Below, in pieces: positions 1 to 11,177 of a stretch of DNA of 64,000 nucleotides (position 1 is its first letter; every line of letters begins with the position of its first letter). The translations under genes were made by a program, and so were the position numbers. This DNA is from Diabrotica undecimpunctata (taxonomy: Eukaryota; Arthropoda; Insecta; Coleoptera; Chrysomelidae). The notes under the pieces were generated by a model, which saw nothing but the letters and a program-made list of their open reading frames with translations, ran no database searches and was not told the DNA's origin. The stretch covers positions 74,618,564-74,682,563 of the forward strand of contig NC_092805.1 of assembly GCF_040954645.1 (NCBI RefSeq), read 5' to 3'.

Positions 1-439
1 ATTATTTTTTTAATGCATTGACACTGAAAAATTTAATATATAAATGTACGTTCCGATGTTTCGATTGCTACGTTTTTGATGTACAATATTTGTTTCACAA
101 AGTAGTACAATTTAAATTATAATAATTTATAAATCAATCTTAAAATTATAATTTTTTACTGTCTAATTTCAATATTTCGATTTTTAAATGTAGGAAATTC
201 AATATCTTACTATAATACTTTATAGATACACATATATTATACATGGCATAACACCTAATAATTTCGCTTTTAACTATAAATGTATCGTATAACGTAACGT
301 AGCAAGCAGTAGTGAGTCATTACTCAGATAAAATATTTCGGTGACTTTATGGTAATTTGATTCTAGCCAACATATCTATTACAATTATTACATAATATAA
401 TATGTTCGGTCTTATTGTTTTAAAAAACATTCATGTTTT
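1..439. other. AT-rich stretch, no gene seen
   Basis: I see no open frame, repeat structure or element terminus that I can name here. The only structure is AT-rich, low-complexity sequence. It may be older repeat DNA decayed beyond recognition. Confidence 0.5.
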
Positions 440-850
440 AAAATAGGTCTGAAGTGAATTATGTTTTGTATTTCTTTAGTGACAATATTATTAACCGTGA
501 TTATTAATCTAAGATATTTAAAGTGTTCCATACTTTCGAAATTATAGTTGTTGACTTTAATATTTTATCTAGATGTATTAAATTGCTTTCTTCTGTTGAT
601 TCGCTTGTATTTGGTTTTTATTTTGTTGATTTTAAGTGAAACATTTTTCGTGTTCTCTTCACTTTGTTGAAGATGTCGTTTGCGGACGGGAGAGATTTTC
701 TTATAAGCTCAATATCATTAACAGATGCTAGGACTACTTTGTACCTTGAGCCATTAATGAATTGCATTTTAAATAGACGTTATTTCTATTTTAGTATACT
801 GTTCACTAAATTTTTGAATATTTGAATCGAGAATCTGTATTTTATTCAAC
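440..850 (-). pseudogene. Decayed RTE-like LINE reverse transcriptase, C-terminal part
   Basis: Read on the minus strand, short in-frame stretches match the region downstream of the catalytic YADD box in RTE-like non-LTR retrotransposons. One is a segment like ELIRKSLPSANDIF around 700-640. Further on comes YNFESMEHFKYL around 565-520, the thumb-proximal motif that in many insect copies reads YNFE..x.F.YLG. Stops and frameshifts separate the pieces, so no product is expected. The LINE 3' end at 915-1470 has the same orientation but lies on the 5' side of this fragment on the minus strand, so the two are not simply colinear. The match was made by eye. Confidence 0.45.
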
Positions 851-914
851 TGTTTTATAACACAGAGTTTCTTGGCGCCTATCTTCATCTCTGTTTTTTT
901 TGTTTAGCGTATCA

Positions 915-1470
915 TTCTTCTTCTTCCTATGCCGTCCCCATTAACGGAGGTTGGCGACCACATTTCTAAAAATATCTCTGTCTTTTGCAACGTGAAATAA
1001 TTCGTCTACAGTCATGTTTGTCCAGTCACGAATATTTCGCGGCCATGACTTCCTCTTTCTACCTATTCCCTTTTTGCGATCGACTCTACCCTGCATGATA
1101 GCCTGCAGAAGACTTTATATTCCTTAGTATGTGTCCCAGGTATGCAGTCCTGAGTACTTTTATTATTCTCAACAATTTTTTGTCTCGACCCATCCTTCTC
1201 AGCCCTTCCTCATTGGTGACCCTGGAATTCTCAACATTCTCCGGTATATCCAAAATTCCAAGGCTTGAAGCTTCCTAACTATTTGCGCTTTTACCGTCCA
1301 TATTTCTACTCTGTACAATAGTTGAGACCAGACGTAACATTCAACAAACCTCAGTCTCAGCGCAGTATTCAGATGTTTGTCACAGAACAATTGCTTGAAT
1401 TTTAAGAACGCTGCTCTTGCCATTTCTATTCGTACCCTGATTTCCTAATCTAATTCTTTGTTGATGTAAG
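915..1470 (-). pseudogene. LINE 3' end: C-terminal domain of ORF2, truncated
   Basis: The minus strand from about 1423 encodes a stretch beginning AAFLKFKQLFCDKHLN and running through LRLRFVECYVWSQLLY and KLQALEFWIYRRMLRI. This is the familiar C-terminal region of an insect non-LTR retrotransposon ORF2. After a frame change it resumes around 1060-930 with GRKRKSWPRNIRDWTN and VDELFHVAKDRDIF, which is the usual very end of that ORF. The element's 3' tail is a short GAAGAAGAA run at about 915-925. Frameshifts and stops mean it is dead. The reverse transcriptase domain proper is missing, so this is a 5'-truncated insertion. Confidence 0.75.
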
Positions 1471-1680
1471 CTCCCAGATATTTATATTTTTACTCCCGTA
1501 TCATTATTAAAAGGATTTTGCTGAATGTCGATCTAGGGAATCCGGTGATATGTACATGATGTTTCCATAACCAACGTTCGAAAATTTTTCTTACTGTAAA
1601 GTCATGACGATTTTACTAGGAAATGTAGTACTGTTTAATAATAATAAAGTTCAAGCAACTAATTCCTATATGCACTAACT

Positions 1681-1821
1681 TGGTACTGATATCTCTGCTC
1701 TCCGATACCAGGTAGCAGTCCCGAAAACATTAAAACTGCTACACTGATGCTTCTAATTATCCAACGACTAGTCAGTCCAGGACTATACGCCTTATTATGG
1801 TACTGATATTTCTGCTGTCCC
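1681..1821 (+). repeat. Two imperfect ~24-bp direct repeats about 117 bp apart
   Basis: A segment beginning TGGTACTGATATCTCTGCT at 1680 recurs at 1797 as TGGTACTGATATTTCTGCT with a few substitutions. No coding content is evident between the copies. It may be a remnant of a tandem repeat. Nothing else recognisable lies between 1471 and 1959. Confidence 0.45.
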
Positions 1822-1959
1822 TCATAAGTAAATATAATATGCAAGAAAGGTTTTAGCAATTTAATAGCATTTTGTATGTTAGAATATTATTTCTCCGAGA
1901 AAGTGAAAAATATCTATTTACTATCCGGATTTAATCCATAGATTAAATATTAGAATGCT

Positions 1960-2290
1960 ATAAAATAATGCTATTAGCAGTAAAAAACGGTCTGATAGTA
2001 AGTAATGAGAAAACTAAATCAATTTTCTTTAACATACAAGAGAGAGGACGTAGAGTAGGGCATAACGTAACAATAAACCCATATAATTTTGAAAGATTGC
2101 AGCGTTTTAGGTATCGTAGATAACGCTGTCACATAAGAAATAGAATGGAATATTCAGGTAGCTAACTAATGTAAATATAACCCACATAACACTTTTAAAT
2201 CCAGAAGTCTAATACAAATCCCTAACATCAGGATATATAAAAAAGTGATTAAACCAGTGCTATTGTAAAGGTCATCGTCATAGTATAGTC
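1960..2290 (+). pseudogene. Decayed RTE-like LINE reverse transcriptase, C-terminal part
   Basis: On the plus strand the translation runs KNGLIVSNEKTKSIFF, then HNVTINPYNFERLQRFRY. This matches the post-catalytic region of RTE-like LINE reverse transcriptases (GLxIN..KTK, then YNFE.V..F.YLG). Beyond about 2120 the frame breaks, but the nucleotide sequence still resembles the following RIYK..IKPVxLYG segment (see 2230-2275). There is no catalytic YADD box in the fragment. It is a second remnant of the type seen at 440-850 but on the opposite strand, so the two are separate insertions or have been inverted. Confidence 0.55.
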
Positions 2291-2730
2291 AGAACGCAAC
2301 AAGGTTCTATTGGCTTTTCTGCTTTTTGTCTTCTCATTCCTATTGAAAACTTAGCCACGTAAATAACGTTTTAAAAATATATGTCAATATTTCTTGAAGT
2401 GCCTTTCCTAAGATAACTTTTATTAAGCCTAGTTCGTTTGACTACATGTAATGGATTTGATAGTTCCCAACAGATAAGTATTGATTGATTGATTGTAGGT
2501 TGGATAGCAGTTGGTTGTACAGGCATGTGTTGATAAATATGATGGGTCGGTAGGTAGTCCCATTATTCCTAAATCTGACCATATGTTACCTCCCCTATTG
2601 ATTCGTGGACGTCCTAAGGGCATTTTTTCTCTCGGGGAATTCTCCCAGTTTAACTTGGCAATACAGTTATTAGAAAGCCTTTGGATATAGCCAGCGTAAC
2701 TTTGGCGTTGAGATTTAGTCTCTTGTATGA

Positions 2731-3008
2731 CGTTGCTATCTTTATATATCTGTTAGACCTTGGCATTAGTTCCGGTTCGGTATTGGTTAGTATTCGAACA
2801 TTTGTAAGTTGCTTTCTAAGTGCTATTGATTGAAAATGTGACGAGAACGCTGACAAAACAATATAAGTAAAACTTAGGTATTAATTAGATCAGGATTACT
2901 AGAAAAGTTATCAGAATTATTTTCCAACTTACAAAGGTCCGAATACTAACCAATACCGAACCGGAACTAATGCCAAGGTCTAACAGATATATTATAAAGA
3001 TAGCAACA
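2731..3008. repeat. Imperfect inverted repeat, ~80-bp arms, ~115-bp spacer
   Basis: The left arm 2731-2810 and right arm 2926-3008 are reverse complements apart from a few substitutions and a 2-3 base indel. The spacer is 2811-2925. The shared core reads AATACTAACCAATACCGAAC in the right arm. The arms could form a cruciform or a hairpin RNA. No open frame is convincing. They may be inverted copies of a short repeat or the ends of a small foldback element. Confidence 0.7.
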
Positions 3009-3689
3009 AGGCTTCCTTAAGGCCTTTATTTTAAATATACTTTTTTAGTAATGCAAATACGTAAATAGAACCTGGAATATACATGTAACCTTTAATCTCT
3101 GGGATAAATCGATCTCCTGAATAATGGCACCGATATATTTAGTTAAAATTCTGTGCACTTATTTTAACCGTTTATGTCCTTATCATTCATATATGAGTTG
3201 TAACCGATATTACAAACTCATTTACTTTTCACAAAGAGACTCCATATTAACTATAGTTATTACTATACAAATCTGATTCGAAATATCGTCGAGTATGTAA
3301 AATTATTTTTAATGAAAAGTTAATTAGCCATTTCTTATGGGGTTCAAAAGAGAAGACTTTACGAAAATTTGAGTACAAATAAGACCACCGTAATCAGTTG
3401 TACTCTGGGTAATAAATAATTAATTAATCGGCTAATCAGAATCACCCGTTCAATATGATTTTTGTCAAATCGGTCCTTTTTAGGATCAATTATTCTAATT
3501 ATGTCTATAAATATTAAGGGCATATCTAGAGATAAAGACACTTTACTTTACTTAACCTTATCAGACATATGCGCTTAGCACAAATGTGACGTATTTCTTG
3601 TGCAGAAAATACATAGAGGGCAAAAAATAGTGTATTTGGTATTAATATCACATAATAAATGTGAAAGTGCTATCTCTGCCGGCCAAGAA
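3009..3689. other. No gene or named repeat seen
   Basis: This is AT-rich sequence with only short chance open frames on the minus strand. No motif of a known family was recognised. The right part (from about 3590) may already be a decayed 5' extension of the LINE that becomes recognisable at about 3690. Confidence 0.4.
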
Positions 3690-5190
3690 GCAAAGAAAAA
3701 CTTAAAATGAGAGAGGACAAAACCAGTCAGCTGAAGGAACCTTTTAACGATGTTGAGCTTGGATCCACTATCTACGTATATAATAAAGAATAGTACGGCA
3801 CTGACTGAAGATCTGAGCACAAAGCTTATTATAAAATTTTGACCAAAAATACAACAGTTACTGGTATCCAAAGTCTGCAGACAAACAAAGCAAAGACAAA
3901 GTTGTTGCCTTGCTTAAACCTGGCAAAAACTCCAACGACCACAAAAGCTATTGGTCAATATATTTATTTTGCTTTACAAAATACTCCTCAAGAGGTAAAA
4001 CAGAAGAAAAACTCAAATTAAAAGACAAAAGTTGCTACAGACAGGGAAGATCATGTACGTCACAAATACTAAATCTTGTCCAACACAGCAAAAATGGGTA
4101 CGAAAGATATCAGTTATGAGGAGTGGTATTTGTCAATCTAAGCAGCAATTTGCAGCTGACGACACCTTAAATAAGAGGGCATTTTTTCAAAATCTATATG
4201 ATATTTCCTTAGGTAATAAACTTACTTGTTTTACTAGCGTATGCCTACACAACAGAAGATTTTTGGTATTTCTCAATGGTAAGTATAGCAGATGGAGAAC
4301 GCAGAAGAACGGTCTCCTTTTGGTAGCGTAATGGCACCTATACTGTATAAAATGTACACAAACCATCAACCCATACCAGTAAATACCAGGACCTTTATTA
4401 TGTATACGATACATCTATTATTGCACAACCAAAAACTTTTGTTGCTGAAGTGAAGAAAAATCTAAATCATGCTTTAAACACAATAAAAATAGACCATAAA
4501 TCGTTTTTAAGCCAAACCCCGGAAAAACTCAGGTGTGCTACTTTAATGTCCCCAACACAGACGTTTTCACAAATCTGAACATCCAATAGTGTCATGAAAT
4601 CCTTATACTCTGGACTTGCTATAAATATCTTTAAGATAGTTTGTATTACACTTAGTCATTCACAGAACTTTGTTTAAAACTAAAAGGCACACTGAGGACC
4701 AGAAGTATTATTCTCCGCAAACTTGTCAGCTAAAAATGTACATCAGCACATCCTTCCACCCTTAAAACGTAAACGCTTGCATTCCATGCTTCTGCTGCCG
4801 AATATACCTTGCCAGTATGAATGACACCAACACATACTTAACTCGTAGATTTAGCTATAAATTAGTCATCCTAATTCAGCGGATATTAAGACTCACATCC
4901 ATACATAAGCTCTACAAAATCGTAGCTACCAAGACACCTAATATTCGAAGATAAGTAGCTAAGGAACGAAAGAAACAAAATCTAGATTCGCAACATGTAC
5001 TCCACGAATACAAGCCCATTTTATGACTAAAATCGAGAAAAAACTGGCCAGATCAATACGTGTGTAAGATATACCAAAAAAAGCTAATCCTCGCCATCTG
5101 AACCCTCGGGAGGACTCTTGCCTGCAAACACCGGTTAACTTGTGTGAATGTGGGGTGGTAAAAGATTCTTCACACCTTCTTAGTTGACTT
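3690..5190 (+). pseudogene. Decayed Jockey-like LINE ORF2 (reverse transcriptase to C-terminus)
   Basis: Plus-strand translation in shifting frames follows the expected order of a Jockey-clade reverse transcriptase. VVALLKPGKNSNDHKSYWSI is at ~3900. A region like YRQGRSCTSQILNL is at ~4030-4090. NRRFLVFLNGKYSRWRTQKN leading to GLPFGSVMAPILY is at ~4250-4350. A TSIIAQPK stretch replaces the usual YADDT context at ~4400. Further on come remnants of the C-terminal region: a cysteine-containing SAAEY-like motif (~4795), the RR..VAKERKKQ region (~4940) and a final C-rich segment near 5130-5170. Many stops and indels make it non-coding. Clade assignment is from motif wording only. Confidence 0.7.
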
Positions 5191-6056
5191 TGACATTTAA
5201 ATTGCTCTTTTCTGAAGGAACAAGGTTTAATTATTTAAACTGAACATGTAGAGTACAGTCAGTAAGCTATTGCTTATAAAAATCATTGCAAATTGGACAC
5301 TAACTCCACTTATATTGATTAGATATTACCCCTAAATTACCTTACCATTCAGAAGTATGTAATATTGGTAAAGTGATATATTCTGGCTAGATAAATTAAG
5401 CATTCTTTTATTTTTTGCGGACTACTATCCATTTTTACACAAAAAATATACAAATAATACATAATAATAAAAAGTATACAATAGTATACAAACAAAACCA
5501 GAAATAAAATAATAAAGAAGCTACAAGATATCGTAAAACAATAGATGGATGAAATAAATCAAGTTCATATTAATCGGATTCTTAAATAATACGTATAAAG
5601 ACATACTGACGTTCACAAAATGCATTAGGAAATTTCCGCATATGAAAAAAACATCCAACTTGGTAACGAAATCCTTTTGTATCTATAAAGCTATTTTTAG
5701 AAAAGCACGTACCTACCAAAAACAGGTATTTGGTAGTAGACATATCTATTACATACTGTAATGCGTATGAACGATAACAAAAATAAAGACTAAGGAGTCC
5801 GTATGAACCGTTTAGAATATACGCTGAAAATATACGGCTTAATCGCATAGTTGCCAAACTATCAGAGCTTACTTAAACCGATATACTTATTGTTCCAATA
5901 TACAGTGAAAAAGACCTGAACGACCCCTATAATATATACAAGTGAACTAAGCGATATACATTTATGATACAGGGGTACTTATGGACTCTACAAAATTTTT
6001 AAAAATTATGAAACTATACATGTTAACGAATCGACACAGCCAATATTATGGAATGG
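5191..6056. other. No gene seen
   Basis: AT-rich sequence between the LINE remnant and a small perfect inverted repeat. A 91-codon minus-strand open frame at 5582-5857 shows no recognisable domain. I regard it as chance. Confidence 0.4.
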
Positions 6057-6106
6057 TCAAGTGAGCTCCGTATATCGGTGTCCACTTCACCGCGGAGCTC
6101 ACTTGA
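6057..6106. repeat. Perfect 14-bp inverted repeat with 22-nt loop
   Basis: TCAAGTGAGCTCCG at 6057-6070 is exactly complementary to CGGAGCTCACTTGA at 6093-6106. It is unusually GC-rich for this neighbourhood and lies about 40 bp before a long (TA)n array. It could be a foldback terminus, a hairpin, or the ends of a small excised element. Confidence 0.75.
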
Positions 6107-6145
6107 ACCTTAATTTTAACATGGGCGGAGTTTACTTTATGCCGT

Positions 6146-6147
<2 letters not shown>

Positions 6148-6239
<92 letters not shown>

Positions 6240-6247
6240 TTATATAA
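6148..6247. repeat. (TA)n microsatellite
   Basis: About 100 bp of almost uninterrupted TA dinucleotide with two TTT interruptions near its right end. Unlike the other long TA arrays in the window, it is not next to an LTR terminus that I can recognise. Confidence 0.95.
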
Positions 6248-6440
6248 AGGCGCTTGAAGGATGGGAAAAGGGCATCTCACTAAATGCCCAAAAAATAAAC
6301 ATCCTACGTTTTGCAGACGACACAACCCTTCTTGCAAATAGTCAAAAAGAGTTACTTAATCTCATAGGACTGGTTGAAAACGAAAGTCAAATATTTGATC
6401 TGCAGTTAAACATATCGAGGACAAACATCATGATATAGGG
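6244..6440 (+). pseudogene. LINE reverse transcriptase fragment with FADD box
   Basis: One open stretch reads ALEGWEKGISLNAQKINILR, then FADDTTLLANSQKELLNLIG. This is the catalytic palm of a non-LTR reverse transcriptase; FADD is the usual variant of YADD. It continues to a region like NISRTNIMI and then stops. Both ends are truncated. Immediately downstream lies a LINE endonuclease domain in the same orientation. In an intact LINE the endonuclease precedes the reverse transcriptase, so the order is scrambled or these are two insertions. Confidence 0.75.
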
Positions 6441-6477
6441 GTTAGACTACATAATAATCAACCACACATAACCACAA

Positions 6478-7530
6478 TTGACCGGTTTAAGATCAGAGAC
6501 TATTTCAGGGGGAACACCATTACAGGTTAGAAAAATTAGGCTAGGGTCTTGGAATCTTGGAAGTCCTACAGGTAAAAGTGTGGAGTTAGTAGATGCGCTT
6601 AAAAGAAGGAGAGTGCAAATTGCTTGTGTACAAGAGACTACGTGGAAAGGACAAAAGGCGAGGGAACTAGGTGAAGGATACAAATTGTGGTATGTAGGGA
6701 AAAGTAACACTAGGAATGGAGTTGGTATCTATAATTGCTGATAGTGAAATGAAAGATAACGTAGTAGAAGTTGTAAGAACGACTGATAGAATAATTTCAA
6801 TGAAATTTGTAATTGATAAAGAAGTATTGAATGTTATGTGTGTGTATGCTCCTCAAACAAAGCTGGGTGAGAATGAAAAAAAAAAGAGATTAATTAGGAG
6901 ACATATTGAGTGATATCCAACCAGAGGAGAAAGTTATAATAGGAGGCGATTTTAATGCACATGTGGGCCAATCCAAGACAGGACATAAAGCAGTACACGA
7001 AGGACTAGGCTTTGGAACTAGAAGTGAAGCTGGAAAAGATATGCTTGAATTAGCAACAGTATTAGATATGGCCATTGTTAACACATTCTTTCGAAAGAGA
7101 GAAACTCAACTTTTCACATACAAAAGTGGACAAAATCAATCCCAAATAGATTATTTTACGACAAAAAAAGATTATACACATGAATGTAAGGACTGCAAGT
7201 TAATAGTAAGTGAGACAGTAAGCTAACAACATAAGTTGCTTGTGCTGAACATCGAAAAAGCGAAACTAAACTAAAATATTGGAGAGACACAAAAAATCAA
7301 GTGGTGGATGTTAAAAGAAAAAACAGGTCTGTCTGAAAGAATGTCTGGAGGAAGATGGCCAGTATCATTAGAGATACTGCTATTGAAATACTTAGAAAAA
7401 CGTCAGAAAAGAAGTTTGAGAATAAAGAAACCTGGTGATGGTCCAACGACGTTCAATCAAAAATAAGAGAGGGAGAAGAGAAAATTATATAAACAGTGGC
7501 AAGAAAATCGGTCGGATACAGATCTTTATT
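6478..7530 (+). pseudogene. RTE-like LINE apurinic-type endonuclease domain, frameshifted
   Basis: Three successive plus-strand segments encode one exonuclease/endonuclease/phosphatase domain. The first runs RLGSWNLGSPTGKSVELVDA to the catalytic glutamate in CVQETTWKG and on to LWYVGKSNTRNGVGI. The second starts at ~6740 (EMKDNVVEVVRTTDRIISMK, then VMCVYAPQ). The third starts at ~6906 with IIGGDFNAHVGQ, the catalytic D-x-N, followed by FTYKSGQNQSQIDYF. Such domains nick target DNA during LINE retrotransposition and resemble the copies often annotated as craniofacial development protein 2-like in insects. Frameshifts near 6735 and 6910 break the frame. The expected RWWKL-like linker is visible to ~7530, where the copy ends. 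Confidence 0.85.
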
Positions 7531-8399
7531 TGCAGATTATTATTAATTAACTATGACAGCCAATTTATTCATAAAAAAGTGACAATAAAACGAATTCATC
7601 AATACTGTGATTTCAAAATAAATATCTTGCTATATACCATTTTGTTAAATTTGTTTTATTTAAAAATTTACAATCCTAATTAATATTGTTGTCGAAAATA
7701 TACATATGCGTGTTTCTAGTAGGTACATATATGAAAATTGCGTCTGTCTTCGATATTTAATTATTTACAAGTGGATTTTTTACCTGTATTTTCCCTTGTT
7801 ACATTGTAAATTTACTAATAAATAAAATTACTCTGGTCTGTTATATTTTTAGTTATCCATAACCACACTGAACCGCCCACTTGTTTATGGTTTCATTGTG
7901 TAGTTCCAAACCTGTCACTTCAACGGGTATCCCGATTGTATAATCAGCTCGAGTAAAAGATAAAAGTATTTTTGACCTGGGCTTGAGAGAGATAATCTGA
8001 ATGATACCTAGAATATTACTTCATGAACAGATTTTTGTTTTCGTACAGAAAGAAATTTTTGAAATAGGGATAGTCCAATAAAATTTGCCGTTAAGATTTT
8101 CGTGGATGGGCCAACAAGGATGGACGGTAACTAACTTTCACCGTTCATTCAATTTAAATTTTTACATCTATACTTTCTAGAAATAAAGCAATTATAGAAA
8201 CACGTTTTACGAACTTAAACGTTTCTTTGTATGAAGGGACATCCGCTTTTGTTTGTAGGAATACTTATATATTAAGTTTTTTTAAAGTATTTGCTGATAG
8301 CGGTTGTGATCGCATATTAGACAGACGTTAGATTGCTTACTTACAGTACCGCACATAAGTAAAAATTAAAAATGATAAAAAGGTTGCCAATGTCATTCC
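7531..8399. other. No gene seen
   Basis: AT-rich sequence with no convincing open frame or repeat. Nothing recognised. Confidence 0.4.
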
Positions 8400-8568
8400 A
8401 TAATACAAATGTATACGAGATGAGTATACATTTTCACAATCTTAATCTGGTTTTTTTATTATTAAATTCTGGCTACCGGTTTCGAGCCATACAATGTATG
8501 TCCCATCATCAGGCCACAGTACATAGGTTTTTGTTCTAACAAAAACTGTAAGATAAAAACAACATGAA
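8400..8568 (-). repeat. Short interspersed repeat carrying a hammerhead-like motif, left copy
   Basis: This segment is the approximate reverse complement of 15010-15175. The shared stretch includes the CCTGATGATGGGACAT core and the AACAAAAACT and AACAACATGAAA runs. It has the look of a Penelope-like or retrozyme-like terminal repeat without its coding part. A minus-strand LINE begins immediately to its right. Together with the copy at ~15.0-15.2 kb it brackets the long-TIR element in outward-facing orientation. Confidence 0.6.
8470..8516 (-). ncRNA. Candidate minimal hammerhead ribozyme motif, intact core
   Basis: On the minus strand the order is stem I (TGGC), core CTGATGA, stem II, GAAA, a two-base-pair stem III (AC, CG loop, GT), residue A as the nucleotide before cleavage, then stem I' (GCCA). 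This is the layout of the short-stem-III hammerheads described in Penelope-like elements. Stem II is imperfect: CATAC/GTATG around an ATT loop, plus weaker outer pairs and one A.G mismatch. One extra T sits between the core and stem II. All core residues C-T-G-A-N-G-A and G-A-A-A are present. Activity is inferred, not shown. Confidence 0.5.
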
Positions 8569-8574
8569 AAAAGC

Positions 8575-10340
8575 AATCTTCTTCTTTTTATTTAGTCATG
8601 ACTCTGTTTTTCAATGTACCTCCAGTAAGTTGTCGTTCCATCGTTTTCGTAGTCTTCCTACTGATCGTCTTCTTATTGGGGAACCGTCTCTTGCCGTCTT
8701 TACTACTCTATTTGCTGTCTTTCGGCTATAATCGTTCTATTCTACACTTCTATCTCTTCTAACATCCTTTTTGTCTACTCTGTGTTAGATCGTGTTTCTG
8801 CCGCTTATGCCATTATTATCTGATGACTGTTTTGTAAATTCTGACTTTCATTTCTATTCTGATATTTTTATTTCTCCATATTGTTCTATTGTTCTAGCGC
8901 AACCTGCGCCTCTGTTTACTCTATTCACTTGATCTTTCAATTCTGTTTCGAGCTTTCCGTAGATAGATAATATGATGACTAGATATTTAAACTCCATTAC
9001 TTGTTCAATTATCTAACCTTTTAGCTCCAATTTACATCTTAGTAAATTTGCTGTTATAATCATGCATTTTGTTATTTTGGGAAAATTAACATGTTAAATT
9101 TTCTGCCGGTTATATTAAATTCGTGCAGCATGCGTTGTAAATCATCTTCAGTTTGTGAAAATAGTATTGCATCGTCTGCGTAGCAGATTATATTTTTAAG
9201 TTGCTCTTCTCCCATTTGGTATCCTTTTTTAGTTCTTACTTTTTTTATTATTTCATCCATAATCAGATTGAACATTAGAGGACTCAGGGAATCTCCCTGT
9301 CTTATCTCATTGCCAGCTTCAATAGGGTCAGTTAGTCCTTCTTCAACTTTTACTTTTATTATGTTGTTTTGGTAGATATTTTCGATCGTTTGGATTATTC
9401 CTAGAGGTATCTCTCTTTCGTACGATAAGTGGATAACGTCCTTTAATTTGACCCGGCAAAAGCCTTCTTGCGGTCCACGAAACAGATATGCTGGTTTGTT
9501 GTATTCTAATAATTTCTCCTGCAGTTCCTCATTATAAATATAGCGTCGGTGCATGATCTTCCCGGCCTAAAACCTTGTTGTTCTTATGGTAGTGTTATAA
9601 TTTCATTCAGTCCACTTGCTATCACTTTGGTTGTTAATTTTAGTGTTATGTTCATTAAATTAATTCCTCTGTAATTTTCCGGGTCCGATTTGTTTCCCTT
9701 TTTGAAGAGAAGTATTAGGATGCGTGATTCTTGCGGAATTCTGTTTTATTCTATTCTTTTTTGGATTAGTTCTAATAGTTGTTTGGTCAGATATGGTCTT
9801 CCGTACTTTAGGAGTTCGTTCGGTATTCTGTCCTCTCCTGGTGATTTTCTGTTTTTTAATTTCCTTAATCCTTCCTTTATATCTTCCTCCTCAATATTTA
9901 TTTCTTCGTTTGCCATTACCTCTGGTGTTGGTGTTTCATTATTGTTTCCTTCTGAATGTGTTTCGTTTTTATTAGTTCGTTTATCTATTTTCTTTGTCCT
10001 CTAATCATTCTCCATATTTATTTTTGTATTCCGTAGAAGTCGTGTTCCATCTGTTTTGAGAGGCTTTGCTAGTGTTCCCTTTTTGTTTGTCTAACTACGT
10101 TATTTGTTTCATTTCTGATTCGTTTATAGTTGTTGTATGCTTGTTGTGTTTGTTGTGTTCTGTATTGTAAAAAGGCTTTCTTCTTTTCTTAACATTTTGT
10201 CTTCACTTCCTCTCTAAGCCATGGGGTTTTCTGTTTTGTTATGTTAGTGTTCGTTACTTTCCTCTCTCCAAGTGATTTTGTGACTGCGTTAATTATGTTA
10301 TTTTTGAGATTTTCCCAGCTTTTCTTGATGTTATCGTTTT
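8575..10340 (-). pseudogene. LINE ORF2 remnant (reverse transcriptase), minus strand
   Basis: Reading leftwards on the minus strand from ~10340 there are pieces of one LINE ORF2. EEVKTKC with RTQQTQQAYNNYKRIRNETN lies near 10200-10100. KSDPENYRGINLMNITLKLT is at ~9680-9620, and GFRPGRSCTDA (in another frame) at ~9560. KLKDVIHLSYEREIPLGIIQ and GIRQGDSLSPL-like residues follow at ~9450-9290. The catalytic YADDAILFSQTEDDLQRML is at ~9190. From 9060 to 8600 the C-terminal region IWRNKNIRIE..RIYKTVIR persists with many stops. The 3' tail is GAAGAAGA-like near 8580. The longest open piece is 160 codons (9072-9554). The copy is dead. Confidence 0.8.
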
Positions 10341-10559
10341 AAGAAAGTTCTGCAAGAGAGTCATAATTTTCTTACAGAATAAGTGAACTTTTTATTTTGA
10401 TTTAAATTTACAAACCCTTTATCAATGAATTAACTAATGACTGACTATATAGTACAGTTTCCATCAGACTGGTTATAGCTAATACCACTAATGTCTCGAC
10501 GTATATTGTGTAAATTTCTCTCACTTAACTAAAGTTACAATTCTTATTCATTTAATATT

Positions 10560-11177
10560 ATATATAGTATAGTAGAGTTTAAACAGGATCCTATTGTGCT
10601 ATCCCGTGGGAACTTTGTTGCTAAAATGTAAAACCCATTTTTTTTGGTTTCTAATATCTTTGTAAGACAAAATCACTTGGTCGTCCAAAAATCGTAGTGG
10701 GAGGGGAGCGGTGGGGAGCCTTACAAAAAAAAAATGCAATTTTTTTTTTCATCATTTTTCGGATGTACAATATCCGAAAATTCATTCGTCAAATTTGCAT
10801 ACCCAACATGACATTAGAAATATATTTTTTTTATTTTTAAAAATACGTCATACCATTATTGTATACGGAGCGCCTTCATACAAAATCACTTGCCCTGAAA
10901 ACCCATATTTTAAAAATCGTTTACCTCGCTCTACCGCGAAAAATATTGGGTTTAGCAAAAAATTGCTTCTTATAAACGTTATAGGCCAAAAATCAGAGAA
11001 CATGCTGGTTTTTTTAGAATTTTGATTGGATAATTAGTTTAAGAAAAAATTAAATAAATCGAACGGCATGTCACGACGGACAGTGCTGAACGCAGAGATG
11101 CGAGGAAGGGCGAGATTCCTATGCAGCAGTCAACCGCAAATCGACTCTACTGATGGCGATGTTGTTATGGTCGTTTT
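10560..11177 (+). repeat. Left long terminal inverted repeat
   Basis: Matches the reverse complement of 14301-14925 along its whole length. The outer boundary is fuzzy (homology fades around 10560) and the inner boundary falls at a GGTCGTTTTT run. Internal poly(A)/poly(T) tracts differ in length from the right arm. Confidence 0.75.

Noticed and set aside
1659..1859. 66-codon minus-strand frame
   Set aside because: It arises from two short direct repeats and has no domain or conserved pattern.
9690..10004. Plus-strand open frames of ~83-104 codons
   Set aside because: They are antisense to the minus-strand LINE ORF2 remnant, whose motifs explain the region.
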